Source: Embleya sp045207785
GTDB lineage: Bacteria > Actinomycetota > Actinomycetes > Streptomycetales > Streptomycetaceae
Direction: 5' to 3'
Assembly: GCF_045207785.1 (NCBI RefSeq)
Contig: NZ_CP108777.1
Span: forward strand, 1,798,001-1,862,000
DNA length: 64,000 nucleotides
Shown here: positions 7,969-17,583 of the stretch, piece after piece
Layout: every line of letters starts with the position of its first letter
Numbering within the stretch: the stretch's first letter is position 1
Notes under the pieces: generated by a model
What the model saw: the letters and a program-made list of their open reading frames with translations, nothing else
Told to the model about the DNA's origin: nothing
Database searches by the model: none
Program-made: the position numbers and the translations under genes

Positions 7969-8943
7969 ATGTTCCGATTCCTGGTGCAGCGACTGCTCGG
8001 CGCGGCGCTGATCCTGTTCGTCGTCTTCACCGTCACCTTCTTCCTGTTCTTCGCGATGCCGGACGACCCGGCCCGGCTGTCCTGCGGCAAGACCTGCACG
8101 CCCGAGACGCTCGCCCTGATCCGACGCGACCTGGGCCTGGACGAGTCGGTGCCGATGCAGTACTGGCACTACATCGTCGGCATCTTCGCCGGCCGAGACT
8201 TCGGCTCCTCGGAGTGCTCCGCGCCGTGCCTGGGCTACTCGTTCGTCAACCACGAGCCCGTGCTCGACACCCTGCTCGACCGCTTCCCCGCCACCCTCTC
8301 GCTGGCTCTGGGCGCCTCGGTGATCTTCCTCGGCGTCGGCATCATGATCGGCATGCTCGCCGCGCTGCGGCGCGGCACCTGGCTGGACAAGTCCACGATG
8401 GCGTTCTCGCTGATCGGGGCGTCGGTGACGATCCAGTTCCTCGGGGTGATCGCCCGCTACGTCCTGGTCGACCAACTGCGCTGGCTGCCCAAACCCGAGT
8501 ACATCCCGTTCCTCGGCGACCCCGGGGGATGGACGGGCGGACTGCTGCTGCCCTGGCTGACGCTGGCCTGCGTACAGGCCGCGGTCTACGCACGATTGAC
8601 CCGGGCGTCGATGATCGACGCGCTCGGCGAGGACCACATACGCACCGTACGGGCCAAGGGATTGACGTCCCGTCAGGTCTACGTCAAACACGCGTGGCGC
8701 GGCGCGATCACTCCGGTGGTGACCGTCTACGGCATCGAACTCGGCGTCCTGCTCGGCGGTGCGGTGGTCACCGAGACCACCTTCAACATCCCCGGCATCG
8801 GCAAACTCGCGGTGAACGCGGTCGCCAACTCCGACCTGCCGATGATCACCGGCGTGGTGCTGATCGCCGCCACCGCGATGGTGCTCGCCAACGTCGCGGT
8901 GGACGCCGTGTACGCCGTCATCGATCCCCGGGTGCGTGTGTGA
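7969..8943 (+). CDS. Oligopeptide ABC permease, DppB/OppB type
   Basis: The 324-residue permease starts MFRFLVQRLLGAALILF, the standard DppB first helix. It has about six membrane segments and a cytoplasmic coupling loop (IRTVRAKGLTSRQVYVKHAWR). Its C terminus VDAVYAVIDPRVRV is the family signature. The stop codon overlaps the following ATPase start (TGATG), so it is translationally coupled. An earlier in-frame start at 7879 would run through the hairpin and is not used. Confidence 0.92.
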   Translation: MFRFLVQRLLGAALILFVVFTVTFFLFFAMPDDPARLSCGKTCTPETLALIRRDLGLDESVPMQYWHYIVGIFAGRDFGSSECSAPCLGYSFVNHEPVLDTLLDRFPATLSLALGASVIFLGVGIMIGMLAALRRGTWLDKSTMAFSLIGASVTIQFLGVIARYVLVDQLRWLPKPEYIPFLGDPGGWTGGLLLPWLTLACVQAAVYARLTRASMIDALGEDHIRTVRAKGLTSRQVYVKHAWRGAITPVVTVYGIELGVLLGGAVVTETTFNIPGIGKLAVNAVANSDLPMITGVVLIAATAMVLANVAVDAVYAVIDPRVRV

Positions 8944-9983
8944 TGACCCCTCCTCTCCTCGCGGTACGCGATCTCAAGGTGCGCTTCGCCACCGAGGGCG
9001 GCGTGGTCAAGGCCGTCGACGGTGTCTCCTTCGACGTCGAACGCGGCCGCACGCTCGGCATCGTCGGCGAGTCCGGTTCCGGCAAGAGCGTCACCAACCT
9101 CACCCTGCTCGGTCTGCACAACCCCGCCCGCACCACCATCGAGGGCAGCGCGGTCCTGGACGGGACGGAACTGGTCGGCGCCCCCGAACGCACCCTGCGG
9201 GACCTGCGCGGGCAACGCGTGTCGATGGTGTTCCAGGACCCGCTCACCGCCCTGTCGCCCTACTTCACGGTCGGCGCGCAGATCGTCGAGACCTACCGCC
9301 GGCACACCGGTGCCGGCCGACGCGAGGCGAAGGCGCGCGCCGTCGAGATGCTGGACCGGGTCGGCATCCCGCAACCCGCGCGCCGGGCCGCCGAGTACCC
9401 CCATCAGTTCTCCGGCGGCATGCGCCAGCGCGCGATGATCGCCATGGCGCTGGTGTGCGAACCCGACCTGCTGATCGCCGACGAGCCCACCACCGCGCTC
9501 GACGTCACCGTGCAGGCCCAGATCCTGGACCTGCTCGCGGAGTTGCAGGAGCAGTTGGGCACCGCGATCATCCTGGTCACCCACGACCTCGGGGTCGTCG
9601 CGGACGTCGCCGATGACGTGCTCGTGATGTACGCGGGCCGCGCGGTCGAGTTCGGCCCGGTCGCCGAGGTCCTGGACACGCCCAGACATCCGTACACCCG
9701 GGGCCTGCTCGCCTCGGTCCCCCGCCTGTCCGACGCCCTGGACCGGCCGCTGCAACCCGTGCCCGGCTCACCGCCCAGCCTGCTCGCACCACCGCCCGGC
9801 TGCGCCTTCCACCCGCGCTGCGCACAGGTGATCGACGGCCCCGAGGCGCCGTGCCGCACGGTGCTCCCCCTGTTGACGCGAGCGCACGCGGGCCCCGGCG
9901 GCAGCGGACACGCCGCCGCCTGCCACCTGGAGGCGGCGCCGGGCACCGCGGCGCCGACGGATCTGCAAGGAGTCACCCCATGA
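8943..9983 (+). CDS. Oligopeptide ABC ATPase, DppD/OppD type
   Basis: The 346-residue ATPase has Walker A GESGSGKS, Q-loop VFQDPLTAL, signature FSGGMRQRAMIAMAL, Walker B LLIADEPTTALD and switch His in VTHDLGV. The oligopeptide C-terminal extension has the Cys-rich FHPRCAQ...CRTV segment that binds a 4Fe-4S cluster in studied homologues. The start overlaps the permease stop; the end overlaps the next start (ATGA). It energises peptide uptake with its DppF-type partner. Confidence 0.93.
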   Translation: MTPPLLAVRDLKVRFATEGGVVKAVDGVSFDVERGRTLGIVGESGSGKSVTNLTLLGLHNPARTTIEGSAVLDGTELVGAPERTLRDLRGQRVSMVFQDPLTALSPYFTVGAQIVETYRRHTGAGRREAKARAVEMLDRVGIPQPARRAAEYPHQFSGGMRQRAMIAMALVCEPDLLIADEPTTALDVTVQAQILDLLAELQEQLGTAIILVTHDLGVVADVADDVLVMYAGRAVEFGPVAEVLDTPRHPYTRGLLASVPRLSDALDRPLQPVPGSPPSLLAPPPGCAFHPRCAQVIDGPEAPCRTVLPLLTRAHAGPGGSGHAAACHLEAAPGTAAPTDLQGVTP

Positions 9984-11095
9984 ACGCCAAGTCGCTCGAC
10001 GCGTCCGAGCCGCCGCTGCTCCGGGTGAGCGGACTGACCAAGCACTTTCCCACGGGACGGAGCCTGCTGCGCCGCCGGGGCGGGGCCGTCCGCGCGGTCG
10101 ACGGCATCGACCTCACCGTCGGGGCCGGGCAGAGCATCGGCCTGGTCGGTGAATCCGGCTGCGGCAAGTCGACGACCGGGCGGCTGATCACTCGACTGCT
10201 CGAACCCAGTGCGGGCACCATCGAGTACCGCGGCCGCGACATCACGCACGCCTCGCGCCGCGAACTGGCGCCGATCCGAGCGCAGATCCAGATGATCTTC
10301 CAGGACCCGTACTCCTCCCTGAACCCGCGGCAGACCATCGGCACCATCCTGCGTGCCCCGCTGGACGTCAACAACATCGACCCGCCCGGAGGACGCGACC
10401 GCCGGATCGAGGAACTCCTGGAGACCGTCGGCCTCAACCCCGAGCACCGCAACCGCTTCCCGCACGAGTTCTCCGGCGGGCAGCGGCAACGCATCGGCGT
10501 CGCCCGGGCACTGGCCGCCGGGCCCAGCCTGATCGTCGCCGACGAGCCGGTGTCCGCGCTGGACGTGTCGATCCAGGCACAGGTGATCAACCTGCTCGAG
10601 GACCTGCGCCGCGACCTGGGCATCGCGTTCGTGTTCATCGCGCACGACCTGGCCGTGGTCCGGCACTTCTGCGACCGCGTGGTGGTGATGTACCTCGGAC
10701 GCGTCGTGGAGAGCGCGGATCGCGAGTCGCTGTACGAGCGGGCCCACCACCCGTACACGCAGGCGCTGCTGTCCGCCGTGCCCGGCGCGACCGCCCCGGA
10801 CGGCACCCGGCTCGAGCGCATCCGGCTGAGCGGGGACGTACCCAGCCCGATCGACCCGCCCTCGGGCTGCCGCTTCCGCACCCGCTGCCACAAGGCACAG
10901 GACGTGTGCGCGGTGGCCGAACCCCCGCTGACCGTGCTGGAGGGCCGGCCCGGGCACGAAGTGGCCTGCCACTTTCCCGAGCCCGTCAAGGCTTTGCCCG
11001 CCAAGGCCCCGACCGCCAAGGGCCCGACGGCCGAGGCCCCGCCCGCCAAGGGCCTGGCGCCGGCGGCGTCCGCGCGGCCGAGTCGGACCTCGTGA
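9980..11095 (+). CDS. Oligopeptide ABC ATPase, DppF/OppF type
   Basis: The 371-residue ATPase has Walker A GESGCGKST, signature FSGGQRQRIGVARAL, Walker B LIVADEPVSALD and the C-terminal oligo_HPY segment with RTRCH. It starts within the stop of its partner ATPase. The last 35 residues are an Ala/Pro/Lys repeat (PAKAPTAKGP type) beyond the normal family end, probably a repeat-driven extension. It is the last component of importer 1; the peptidase gene follows after 31 bp, so the two are probably co-transcribed. Confidence 0.93.
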   Translation: MNAKSLDASEPPLLRVSGLTKHFPTGRSLLRRRGGAVRAVDGIDLTVGAGQSIGLVGESGCGKSTTGRLITRLLEPSAGTIEYRGRDITHASRRELAPIRAQIQMIFQDPYSSLNPRQTIGTILRAPLDVNNIDPPGGRDRRIEELLETVGLNPEHRNRFPHEFSGGQRQRIGVARALAAGPSLIVADEPVSALDVSIQAQVINLLEDLRRDLGIAFVFIAHDLAVVRHFCDRVVVMYLGRVVESADRESLYERAHHPYTQALLSAVPGATAPDGTRLERIRLSGDVPSPIDPPSGCRFRTRCHKAQDVCAVAEPPLTVLEGRPGHEVACHFPEPVKALPAKAPTAKGPTAEAPPAKGLAPAASARPSRTS

Positions 11096-11126
11096 TGACT
11101 CGATCCACCGGAAAGGTAGGCGACCC

Positions 11127-12569
11127 GTGACCCGGCAAGACCCCGCCGCGGCACTCGCCACGGGCACCCACGACCTGCCCGTGTCCCCTGCCCTCGAAGC
11201 GTTCATGGGCACCGCCTGGGCACCCGCCCCGCTGCCCGACGTCGACGCCCGACCGGTCGCCTCCTGGGCCGCGAAACGCCGGGCACGGCTGTCCGCGCGC
11301 TACCCCGGCGAGCGGTTGGTCATCCCCTCCGGCACGCTCAAGGTGCGCAGCAACACCGTCGACTACCGATTCCGGCCGCACACCGCGTACGCGTACCTGA
11401 CCGGCGACCACGAGCCCGACGGCGTCCTGGTCCTGGAACCGGCCGGCGACGAGCACGAGGCCGTCCTGCACCTGCGCCCGCGCTCGCGGCGCGACACGGG
11501 CGAGTTCTACCGCGACTCCCGCCACGGCGAGTTCTGGACCGGGCGCCGGCCGACCCTGGACGAGTCGAGGGCCCTGCTCGGCATCGAGTGCGTCCACCTC
11601 GACACGCTGCCCGCCCGGCTCACCGGCCCCGCCGTGCCCACCCGGCTGCTCGCCGGCGTGGACGCGCGCGTGGACGCACTGGCCGCCCCCACCGACCCCG
11701 GTCGCAACGCCGAACTCGTCGCCCATCTGGCCGAGATGCGCCTGGTCAAGGACCCGTGGGAGGTCGAGCAACTGCAACTCGCCGTCGATCACACCGTCAC
11801 CGGCTTCGCCGACGTGGTCCGCGCCCTGCCCCAGGCCCTGGGACACCCGCGCGGTGAACGGTGGATCGAGGGGGTGTTCGACACGCGGGCCCGGATCGAG
11901 GGCAACGGCACCGGCTACGACACGGTCGCCGCGGCCGGCGCGCACGCCTGCGTGCTGCACTGGATCCGCAACGACGGGCCGCTCGACCCGACGCAACTGC
12001 TGCTCCTGGACGCCGGCGTGGAGACGAACAGCCTCTACACCGCCGACATCACCCGCACGCTGCCACTCTCCGGCCGATTCGACCCCGTCCAGCGGGAGGC
12101 GTACCAACTCGTGCTGGACGCGCAGCAGGCGGGCATCGACGCGCTGCGCCCCGGCGCGCGCTTTCGCGACTTCCACCAGGCCGCGATGCGGGTGATCGCC
12201 GAGGGCCTGTACGAATGGGGCGTGCTGCGGGTGCGGCCCGAGGACGCGCTGCGTCCGGACAGCGGCCTGCACCGGCGCTACACGCTGTGCGGCACCGGCC
12301 ACATGCTCGGCATGGACGTGCACGACTGCGCCAAGGCACGGGCGGAGACGTACCTGGACGGGGTCCTGGAGCCCGGCCACGTGCTGACCGTCGAACCCGG
12401 CCTCTACTTCCAACCCGACGACGAGACGCTGCCCGCGGAACTGCGCGGCATGGGCATCCGGATCGAGGACGACCTCCTGATCACCCACGACGGCGCCCGG
12501 CTCATGTCGCACGCGCTGCCCCGGACGCCCGACGCGATCGAGGAGTGGATGGGCGCGTCGGCGGGCTGA
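11127..12569 (+). CDS. pepP: M24 metallopeptidase, Xaa-Pro aminopeptidase
   Basis: This 480-residue aminopeptidase P-type enzyme has an N-terminal AMP_N domain and a C-terminal pita-bread domain. All five metal ligands are visible: Asp295 (LLLLDAG), Asp307 (ADITRT), His392 (GTGHMLG), Glu423 (TVEPGLYF) and Glu447 (IRIEDD). The family removes an N-terminal residue in front of proline. It follows the importer by 31 bp and starts with GTG after a GAAAGG site. In this setting it probably cleaves imported peptides with proline or hydroxyproline at position 2, feeding the divergent hydroxyproline operon. Family and activity class are firm; the role is inferred. Confidence 0.9.
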   Translation: MTRQDPAAALATGTHDLPVSPALEAFMGTAWAPAPLPDVDARPVASWAAKRRARLSARYPGERLVIPSGTLKVRSNTVDYRFRPHTAYAYLTGDHEPDGVLVLEPAGDEHEAVLHLRPRSRRDTGEFYRDSRHGEFWTGRRPTLDESRALLGIECVHLDTLPARLTGPAVPTRLLAGVDARVDALAAPTDPGRNAELVAHLAEMRLVKDPWEVEQLQLAVDHTVTGFADVVRALPQALGHPRGERWIEGVFDTRARIEGNGTGYDTVAAAGAHACVLHWIRNDGPLDPTQLLLLDAGVETNSLYTADITRTLPLSGRFDPVQREAYQLVLDAQQAGIDALRPGARFRDFHQAAMRVIAEGLYEWGVLRVRPEDALRPDSGLHRRYTLCGTGHMLGMDVHDCAKARAETYLDGVLEPGHVLTVEPGLYFQPDDETLPAELRGMGIRIEDDLLITHDGARLMSHALPRTPDAIEEWMGASAG

Positions 12570-12588
12570 CACCGGGTCCGCCCTCGGC

Positions 12589-12639
12589 GACACACATCGA
12601 CCCCGTACGCCGTCGCGGCGTACGGGGTCGACGTGTGTC
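12589..12639. terminator. Bidirectional terminator hairpin
   Basis: Two 23-nt arms (12589-12611 and 12617-12639) pair with one mismatch around a 5-nt loop. It lies between the convergent ends of the peptidase gene and the RpiR gene, as expected for a shared factor-independent terminator in a high-GC actinomycete, where T-tracts are often absent. Confidence 0.85.
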
Positions 12640-12689
12640 CGACGCCGCGCGGGATCCGGTGGGCGCGCGCCGACCCGCGCCCGGGTGGG

Positions 12690-13589
12690 TCAGCGGCGCG
12701 GCCTGCCCTCCCTCGGTTCCAGCAACTGGGTGCGCAGGACCGTGAGTTGGTGGGAGTGCTCGACGGAGCGAGTCTCGTCCAGGGAGGCGACCGCGAGCAG
12801 GAGCGCGTCGCTGAGGACGATCGCGCCCAGGGATTCGGCGGTGATGCCGGTGGGGGTGTGCGGGGCGTACAGCACCACGTCCGCGTCGTCGGCCAGGCGC
12901 TCCACCAGCTCGTCGGTGACCACCACTATGCCCGCGCCGACGACCCTGGCGCGGTCCAGGAGTACCTCCATGTCGCGCAGCAGCCGGCCCGGGACGAACA
13001 TCACCACGACGTCCTCGCGGCGCAGGGCGAGGAGCTCGTCGGCCAGGCCGAAGCCCGTGGTGCCGACGAAGCGGGCGCGCCGGCCCATCCGGTTGAGCTT
13101 GAGCGCCAGGTGCCGGCCGGCGAGCTCGGACGCGCCGACGCCGTAGGCGAGCACCTCCGTGGCGTCGGCGAGCAGCTCGACCGCGCGGCGGAAGGCGTCC
13201 GCGTCGATGTTGGCGCGGCTGTGTTCCAGGCGCTCGGTCGCCTCGTCGTACACCCGCGCGCGGATCCCGTCGAGGTCTTGGCCCACCTGCGTGATGCGTT
13301 GCCGCAGGCGCACCTCGGGGGCCACGTCCGTGCTGAAGTCGGCGGCGATGTCGCGCTTGAGCGCGGAGAGCCCGCCCAGCCCCAGCCGCTGCAGCGTGCG
13401 CACCACCGTGGCGTTGCTCGTGCCGATCGCCGAGCCCAGGTCCTGCGCGCTCGCGAAGAGCACCTGCTCGGGGGAGCAATGCGTCAGATATCGGGCGACG
13501 TTTCGCTCCGCCGGCGACAGTTCGTCCCATTGGTCGCGGACCGCCGCCTGGAGCCGAGCCAGGGCCGGGTTCTGGGTTTGTTCGCTCAC
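12690..13589 (-). CDS. RpiR/MurR family transcriptional regulator
   Basis: The 299-residue regulator has an N-terminal RpiR helix-turn-helix (LSPAERNVARYLTHCSPEQV, then SNATVVRTLQRLGLGGL) and a C-terminal SIS sugar/ligand-binding domain near residues 125-260 (VLAYGVGASELAGRHLALKL). The GTG start at 13589 has GGGGAG upstream; an in-frame ATG at 13616 is an alternative. It is divergent from the C45 hydrolase/importer 2 operon across a 142-bp promoter with an inverted repeat, so it probably controls that operon and itself. SIS-domain regulators usually sense phosphosugars, but several sit by peptide or amino-sugar importers; the ligand is unknown. Confidence 0.9.
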   Translation of the reverse strand: MSEQTQNPALARLQAAVRDQWDELSPAERNVARYLTHCSPEQVLFASAQDLGSAIGTSNATVVRTLQRLGLGGLSALKRDIAADFSTDVAPEVRLRQRITQVGQDLDGIRARVYDEATERLEHSRANIDADAFRRAVELLADATEVLAYGVGASELAGRHLALKLNRMGRRARFVGTTGFGLADELLALRREDVVVMFVPGRLLRDMEVLLDRARVVGAGIVVVTDELVERLADDADVVLYAPHTPTGITAESLGAIVLSDALLLAVASLDETRSVEHSHQLTVLRTQLLEPREGRPRR

Positions 13590-13656
13590 AGCTCTTGACT
13601 CCCCGGTATCAACCATTACTCTCCTGATGCAACGAGCAATACATGTTACCGCGAAT

Positions 13657-13674
13657 TCGTAATGAACGTTACGA
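13657..13674. promoter_or_regulatory. Inverted repeat in RpiR/C45 divergent promoter
   Basis: TCGTAA-N6-TTACGA (6-bp arms) lies in an A/T-richer stretch between the divergent starts, next to the palindrome CGAATTCG at 13652-13659 and a further GTTAC at 13645-13649. It is the best candidate operator for the adjacent RpiR regulator. Confidence 0.5.
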
Positions 13675-13731
13675 CGCTCGCGGGCCACACGACAGCGTGC
13701 AGCATCGAGCACCGAGCATCCAGGAGACGAC

Positions 13732-14874
13732 GTGAGTCGCGTGTCCCTACCGACGATCGAGATCGGCGGCGAGCCCCGAGAGCGGGGCCGCCAGTACGGC
13801 GAAGGTGCGCGCGCGCTGATTCGTACCGCCATCGACTACTACACGGAGGCATTCGGCGCCTCCAGCGGACTGACCTGGCACCAGGTCACCGAGCGGGCCG
13901 AACGCTGGATGGCCCCCTCACGGGCCTTCGCCCCCGACCTCGTCGACGAGATGGCCGGCATCGCCGAGGGCGCCGGCGTCGACCCGCTGGACGTCCTGGC
14001 CCTCAACGCCCGCGGCGAGATCATCTACGACGACACGTTCGCCGCGATGCAGCCCGCCGGCGCCGAGGACACCCCCGACGGCTGCACCTCCTTCGCCATG
14101 CTCGACCAGGCCTCCGGCGACGGACACGTCTACGCCGGCCAGAACTGGGACTGGCGTCACGGCGTGCGCGACACGATCATGGTCGTGCGCGTCGTCCAGC
14201 CCGGCAGACCCACCGTCGTGATGCAGGTCGAGGCCGGCCAGATCGGCCGCCAAGGCGCCAACTCGGCCGGCATCGCGCTCAACGCGAACGGCCTCGGGGG
14301 CCGCTTCGACCACGCCGTCGGCATCCCGCAGACGCTGATCCGCCGCCGCGTCCTGGACTGCGCCAACCCCGCCGAGGCGCTCGACGTGCTCTTTCACACC
14401 CGGGCGCACATCGCCAGCAACGCCCTCCTCACCCACCGTGAGGGCTTCGCGATCGACGTCGAGACGACCCCCGGCGCGAACGGCTGGATGTACCCGACCG
14501 ACGGCCTGCTCGTGCACGGCAACCACTACCAGGCGTTCGTGCCCGAGCAACTCGCCGCGAACTACCGCCCCTCGGCGCCCGACTCGCTGATCCGCGTGCC
14601 GCGCGCCGAGGCCGGACTGCGGCGCTGCCGCGACACTCGGGATCCGGCCGAGACCCGCAAGCTCATTCGCGCCGCGATGTCCGACCACCTCGGCCACCCC
14701 GAATCGCTGTGCACCCACCCGGATCCGGCCCGACCGGCCGTCCGGCAGTGGGCGACGCTGCTCTCCAGCTGCGTCGACCTGACCACGGGCGAATACCGCG
14801 TCACCGCCGGCACCCCGTGCGACCACGAGTACGAGCTCATGCCCTGGAACCTCTACGACGGGCCCGGGGCCTGA
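13732..14874 (+). CDS. C45 peptidase-family N-acyltransferase/amidohydrolase
   Basis: The 380-residue Ntn-hydrolase belongs to the acyl-CoA:6-aminopenicillanate acyltransferase-like family. The family self-cleaves before a nucleophile Cys, here Cys118 in DGCTSFA. The following segments YAGQNWDWR and GIALNANGLGG are typical. Known relatives move or remove acyl groups on amines (penicillin acyltransferase, beta-alanyl amine hydrolases). GTG follows an AGGAGA site. It is the first gene of an operon with importer 2, so its substrate is probably an N-acylated amino acid, amine or peptide brought in by that importer. The exact reaction cannot be read from sequence. Confidence 0.85.
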   Translation: MSRVSLPTIEIGGEPRERGRQYGEGARALIRTAIDYYTEAFGASSGLTWHQVTERAERWMAPSRAFAPDLVDEMAGIAEGAGVDPLDVLALNARGEIIYDDTFAAMQPAGAEDTPDGCTSFAMLDQASGDGHVYAGQNWDWRHGVRDTIMVVRVVQPGRPTVVMQVEAGQIGRQGANSAGIALNANGLGGRFDHAVGIPQTLIRRRVLDCANPAEALDVLFHTRAHIASNALLTHREGFAIDVETTPGANGWMYPTDGLLVHGNHYQAFVPEQLAANYRPSAPDSLIRVPRAEAGLRRCRDTRDPAETRKLIRAAMSDHLGHPESLCTHPDPARPAVRQWATLLSSCVDLTTGEYRVTAGTPCDHEYELMPWNLYDGPGA

Positions 14875-14936
14875 CGCCACGCCCGTCGTTCGGTCAAAAC
14901 GCCGCCGCTCCACCCTCACCCCTCCCGGAGAGTCGC

Positions 14937-16577
14937 ATGTCCCGCACTCGCACCCTCGCCACCCTCGGCCTGGCCGCCCTGCTCGGCCTGACCACCGCGT
15001 GTTCCGACCAGGCCGCCACCAAGCACGAAGGCGCGCCCGGCAAGCCCGCCGACCTGGCGCTGACCGACACCACCCCCGGAGCCGCCGGCGCGGTCGACAA
15101 CGTCAAGTGGCTGCTCGCCAAGGAGCCCAAGTCGCTCGACCTGGACGTCCGCTCCGACAGCGACTCCAACGCCCTGGTCGCCAACGTCTGCGAGCGGCTG
15201 TTCCAGACCCGGCCGGACCTGACCATGCGTCCGCACCTGGCCGACACCGCGACCTACACCGACCCCAAGACGCTCGTGCTCAAGCTGCGCGCCGGCGTCA
15301 CCTTCCACGACGGCTCGCCGATGACCGCCGACGACGTCGTGTGGAGCCTCCAGCGGCACGCCGCGGAGGGCAAGAACGAGTCGGACGAGTTCGAGCGGGT
15401 CGCCGCGATCGAACGCACCGGCGACGCCGAGGTCACCATCCGGCTCAAGGAGCCCGACGCGCTGTTCACCAAGGCCCTCGCCGGCAACGCGGGCGTGGTC
15501 CTGGACCGCGAACAGGCCGAGGCCGCCGGCAAGGACTACGGCACGCCGGGCCGCGCCGACGCGTGCTCGGGCCCGTACCTGCTCAAGGAGTGGAAGGCCG
15601 GCAGCCGAATCTCCCTGGAGCGCTACGACGGCTACTGGGACAAGAGCCGCAAGCCGCTCGTCCGCTCGGCCACCTTCACCTGGGCCGACGAGAACGCCAT
15701 GGTCAACAGCCTCACCACGGGTGCCGCCGACGGCACCTACCTCACCACCATGAGCGCGGTCGCCCCGCTCGCGGGCAACGGCCGACTCAGCGTCGCCTAC
15801 GGCTCGTCCTCGCGCGCCTGGACCCTGATCCCCACCGAGCGCGGCGGCATGAAGGACGCGCGCGTGCGGCGCGCGCTCTCGCTCGCGCTCGACCGTCAGG
15901 GCATCGCCAAGGCGGCCTTCGGCGGCCTGGCCACACCGTGGAAGACCCCCCTCGGCCCGGGCGCGTGGGGCTACGAGAAGGCCACCTTCCAGGCCGGCTA
16001 CGACGCGCTCCAGGGCGCCCCGGCCCAGCCCACCGCCGCCGACCTGGAGGCGGCGAAGAAGCTGATCGCCGAGGTCGGCGCCGACGCACCGACGATCGTG
16101 GTCGCCAACGACGGCACGCCCACCCGCAACCTGATCGCCAACGCGGTGGTCGACGCGGCGAAGAAGATCGGACTCAAGGCCGAGATCAAGACCATGTCCG
16201 GCGCCGACTTCAGCAGCCTGTACACCGACCAGGGGCTGCGCAAGACCGTCGACCTGGTCGCCGACGACTGGTACATCTCCAAATCCGACCCGGCCGGGTT
16301 CTACGACAACGCGCTCACCGGCTCGTCGAACAACTGGGTCGGCTTCAGCTCGCCCGAGTACGACAAGGTCGTGAACGAGGCGCTGCGCACCACCGACGAC
16401 GCGGCCCGGGCCAAGCTTCTGGTCGAGGCCGAGCGCCGGTTCACCGCCGACGCGGTGTGGCTGCCGCTGGTCCAGGTGCCCAACGTGCTCGTCACCGACG
16501 CCAAGCTGACCGGCGCGCCCCCGTCGATGGCCAACGTCGCCTACCCGTGGCTGGCCGACCTCGGCGCCAAGGGCTGA
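14937..16577 (+). CDS. Peptide-binding lipoprotein, SBP family 5 (importer 2)
   Basis: The 546-residue binding protein has a lipoprotein signal (MSRTRTLATLGLAALLGLTTAC, cut at Cys22) and the SBP_bac_5 fold, with the block FHDGSPMTADDVVWSLQRH. It begins 62 bp after the C45 gene and is followed by two permeases and two ATPases in the canonical order, unlike importer 1. Its limited resemblance to the importer 1 binding protein points to a different ligand, not a recent duplication. Confidence 0.92.
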   Translation: MSRTRTLATLGLAALLGLTTACSDQAATKHEGAPGKPADLALTDTTPGAAGAVDNVKWLLAKEPKSLDLDVRSDSDSNALVANVCERLFQTRPDLTMRPHLADTATYTDPKTLVLKLRAGVTFHDGSPMTADDVVWSLQRHAAEGKNESDEFERVAAIERTGDAEVTIRLKEPDALFTKALAGNAGVVLDREQAEAAGKDYGTPGRADACSGPYLLKEWKAGSRISLERYDGYWDKSRKPLVRSATFTWADENAMVNSLTTGAADGTYLTTMSAVAPLAGNGRLSVAYGSSSRAWTLIPTERGGMKDARVRRALSLALDRQGIAKAAFGGLATPWKTPLGPGAWGYEKATFQAGYDALQGAPAQPTAADLEAAKKLIAEVGADAPTIVVANDGTPTRNLIANAVVDAAKKIGLKAEIKTMSGADFSSLYTDQGLRKTVDLVADDWYISKSDPAGFYDNALTGSSNNWVGFSSPEYDKVVNEALRTTDDAARAKLLVEAERRFTADAVWLPLVQVPNVLVTDAKLTGAPPSMANVAYPWLADLGAKG

Positions 16578-16632
16578 TCCCTTCCTCCCGTTCACGCCCC
16601 CTGTGCACGCCCCCTTTGGAGGTGTCAACCAC

Positions 16633-17583
16633 ATGCCCGCCCGCGCACTGCGCATCACCCTTGGGCTGCTCGTCACCCTGCTCGCCGCGTCGTTCGTGAT
16701 CTTCGGCGCGATCTACGCCGCCCCCGGAGACCCGGCCGCGTTCCTGGTCGGCGGGCAGGAGGACGCGACGCCGGAGAAGCTCGCCGCCGTCCGCGCCGCC
16801 TACCACCTCGACGACCCGCTGTGGGTCCAGTACGGGGACTGGATCGGCGGGGTTCTGCACGGCGACTTCGGCCGCTCGCTCCAGTACAACGACCAGGTCG
16901 CGGACCTCGTGTCCTCGCGCGTGCCCACCACGCTGTTCCTGGTGTTCTACTCGGCCGTGCTGTTCGTCGTGGTCGGCGTCGCCCTCGGGGTGCTGTCCGC
17001 GGTGCGCGGCGGGCGGGTCGACGCGATCATCGTGGCGGTGACCACGCTGCTCGCGTCGATCCCCAAGTTCGTCAAGGCGCTGGCCCTGGTCGCCTTCCTC
17101 GGCGTCCAGCTCGGCTGGTTCCCGGTCACCGGCGCCGGCGAGGGCTTCGGTGACCGGCTGTACCACCTGACCCTGCCGGCGCTCTCGCTCGCGCTCGGCG
17201 AACTCGCCGTGGTCAGCCGGGTGACCCGGCAGAGCATGCTGGAGCAGTACGCCCAGGACCACGTCACCGTGGCCCGCGCGGCCGGCCTGTCCGAGTTCAA
17301 GGTGATCCGCCGACACGTGCTGCGCAACGCGCTCGCGCCGGTGGTCACCATGTGCGGCCTGATCATCGCGAGCCTGTTCGCCGGCACCGTGGTGGTGGAG
17401 ACCGCGTTCGGGATCAGCGGCATGGGCTCGCTGCTGGTCCAGGCGATCAACACGCACGACTTCCCCGTGACGCAGGCGGTGCTGCTGCTCATGGTGCTCG
17501 CGTACATGCTCGTCACCACGCTCGTCGACCTCGTCCACCCGCTGATCGATCCGCGGGTGCGCCTCGAAGGAAGCGCCGCATGA
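16633..17583 (+). CDS. Oligopeptide ABC permease, DppB type (importer 2)
   Basis: The 316-residue permease has an N-terminal first helix (ALRITLGLLVTLLAASFVIF), about six membrane segments, the coupling loop VARAAGLSEFKVIRRHVLRN and the family C terminus LVHPLIDPRVRLE. The ATG at 16633 has GGAGG 10 nt upstream; a GTG at 16603 is weaker. Its stop overlaps the next gene (ATGA). Confidence 0.92.
   Translation: MPARALRITLGLLVTLLAASFVIFGAIYAAPGDPAAFLVGGQEDATPEKLAAVRAAYHLDDPLWVQYGDWIGGVLHGDFGRSLQYNDQVADLVSSRVPTTLFLVFYSAVLFVVVGVALGVLSAVRGGRVDAIIVAVTTLLASIPKFVKALALVAFLGVQLGWFPVTGAGEGFGDRLYHLTLPALSLALGELAVVSRVTRQSMLEQYAQDHVTVARAAGLSEFKVIRRHVLRNALAPVVTMCGLIIASLFAGTVVVETAFGISGMGSLLVQAINTHDFPVTQAVLLLMVLAYMLVTTLVDLVHPLIDPRVRLEGSAA

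Noticed and set aside
5944..8691. A 915-codon open frame on the minus strand
   Set aside because: It is antisense to the binding protein and permease of importer 1, whose motifs and ribosome sites are clear. High-GC shadow frame.
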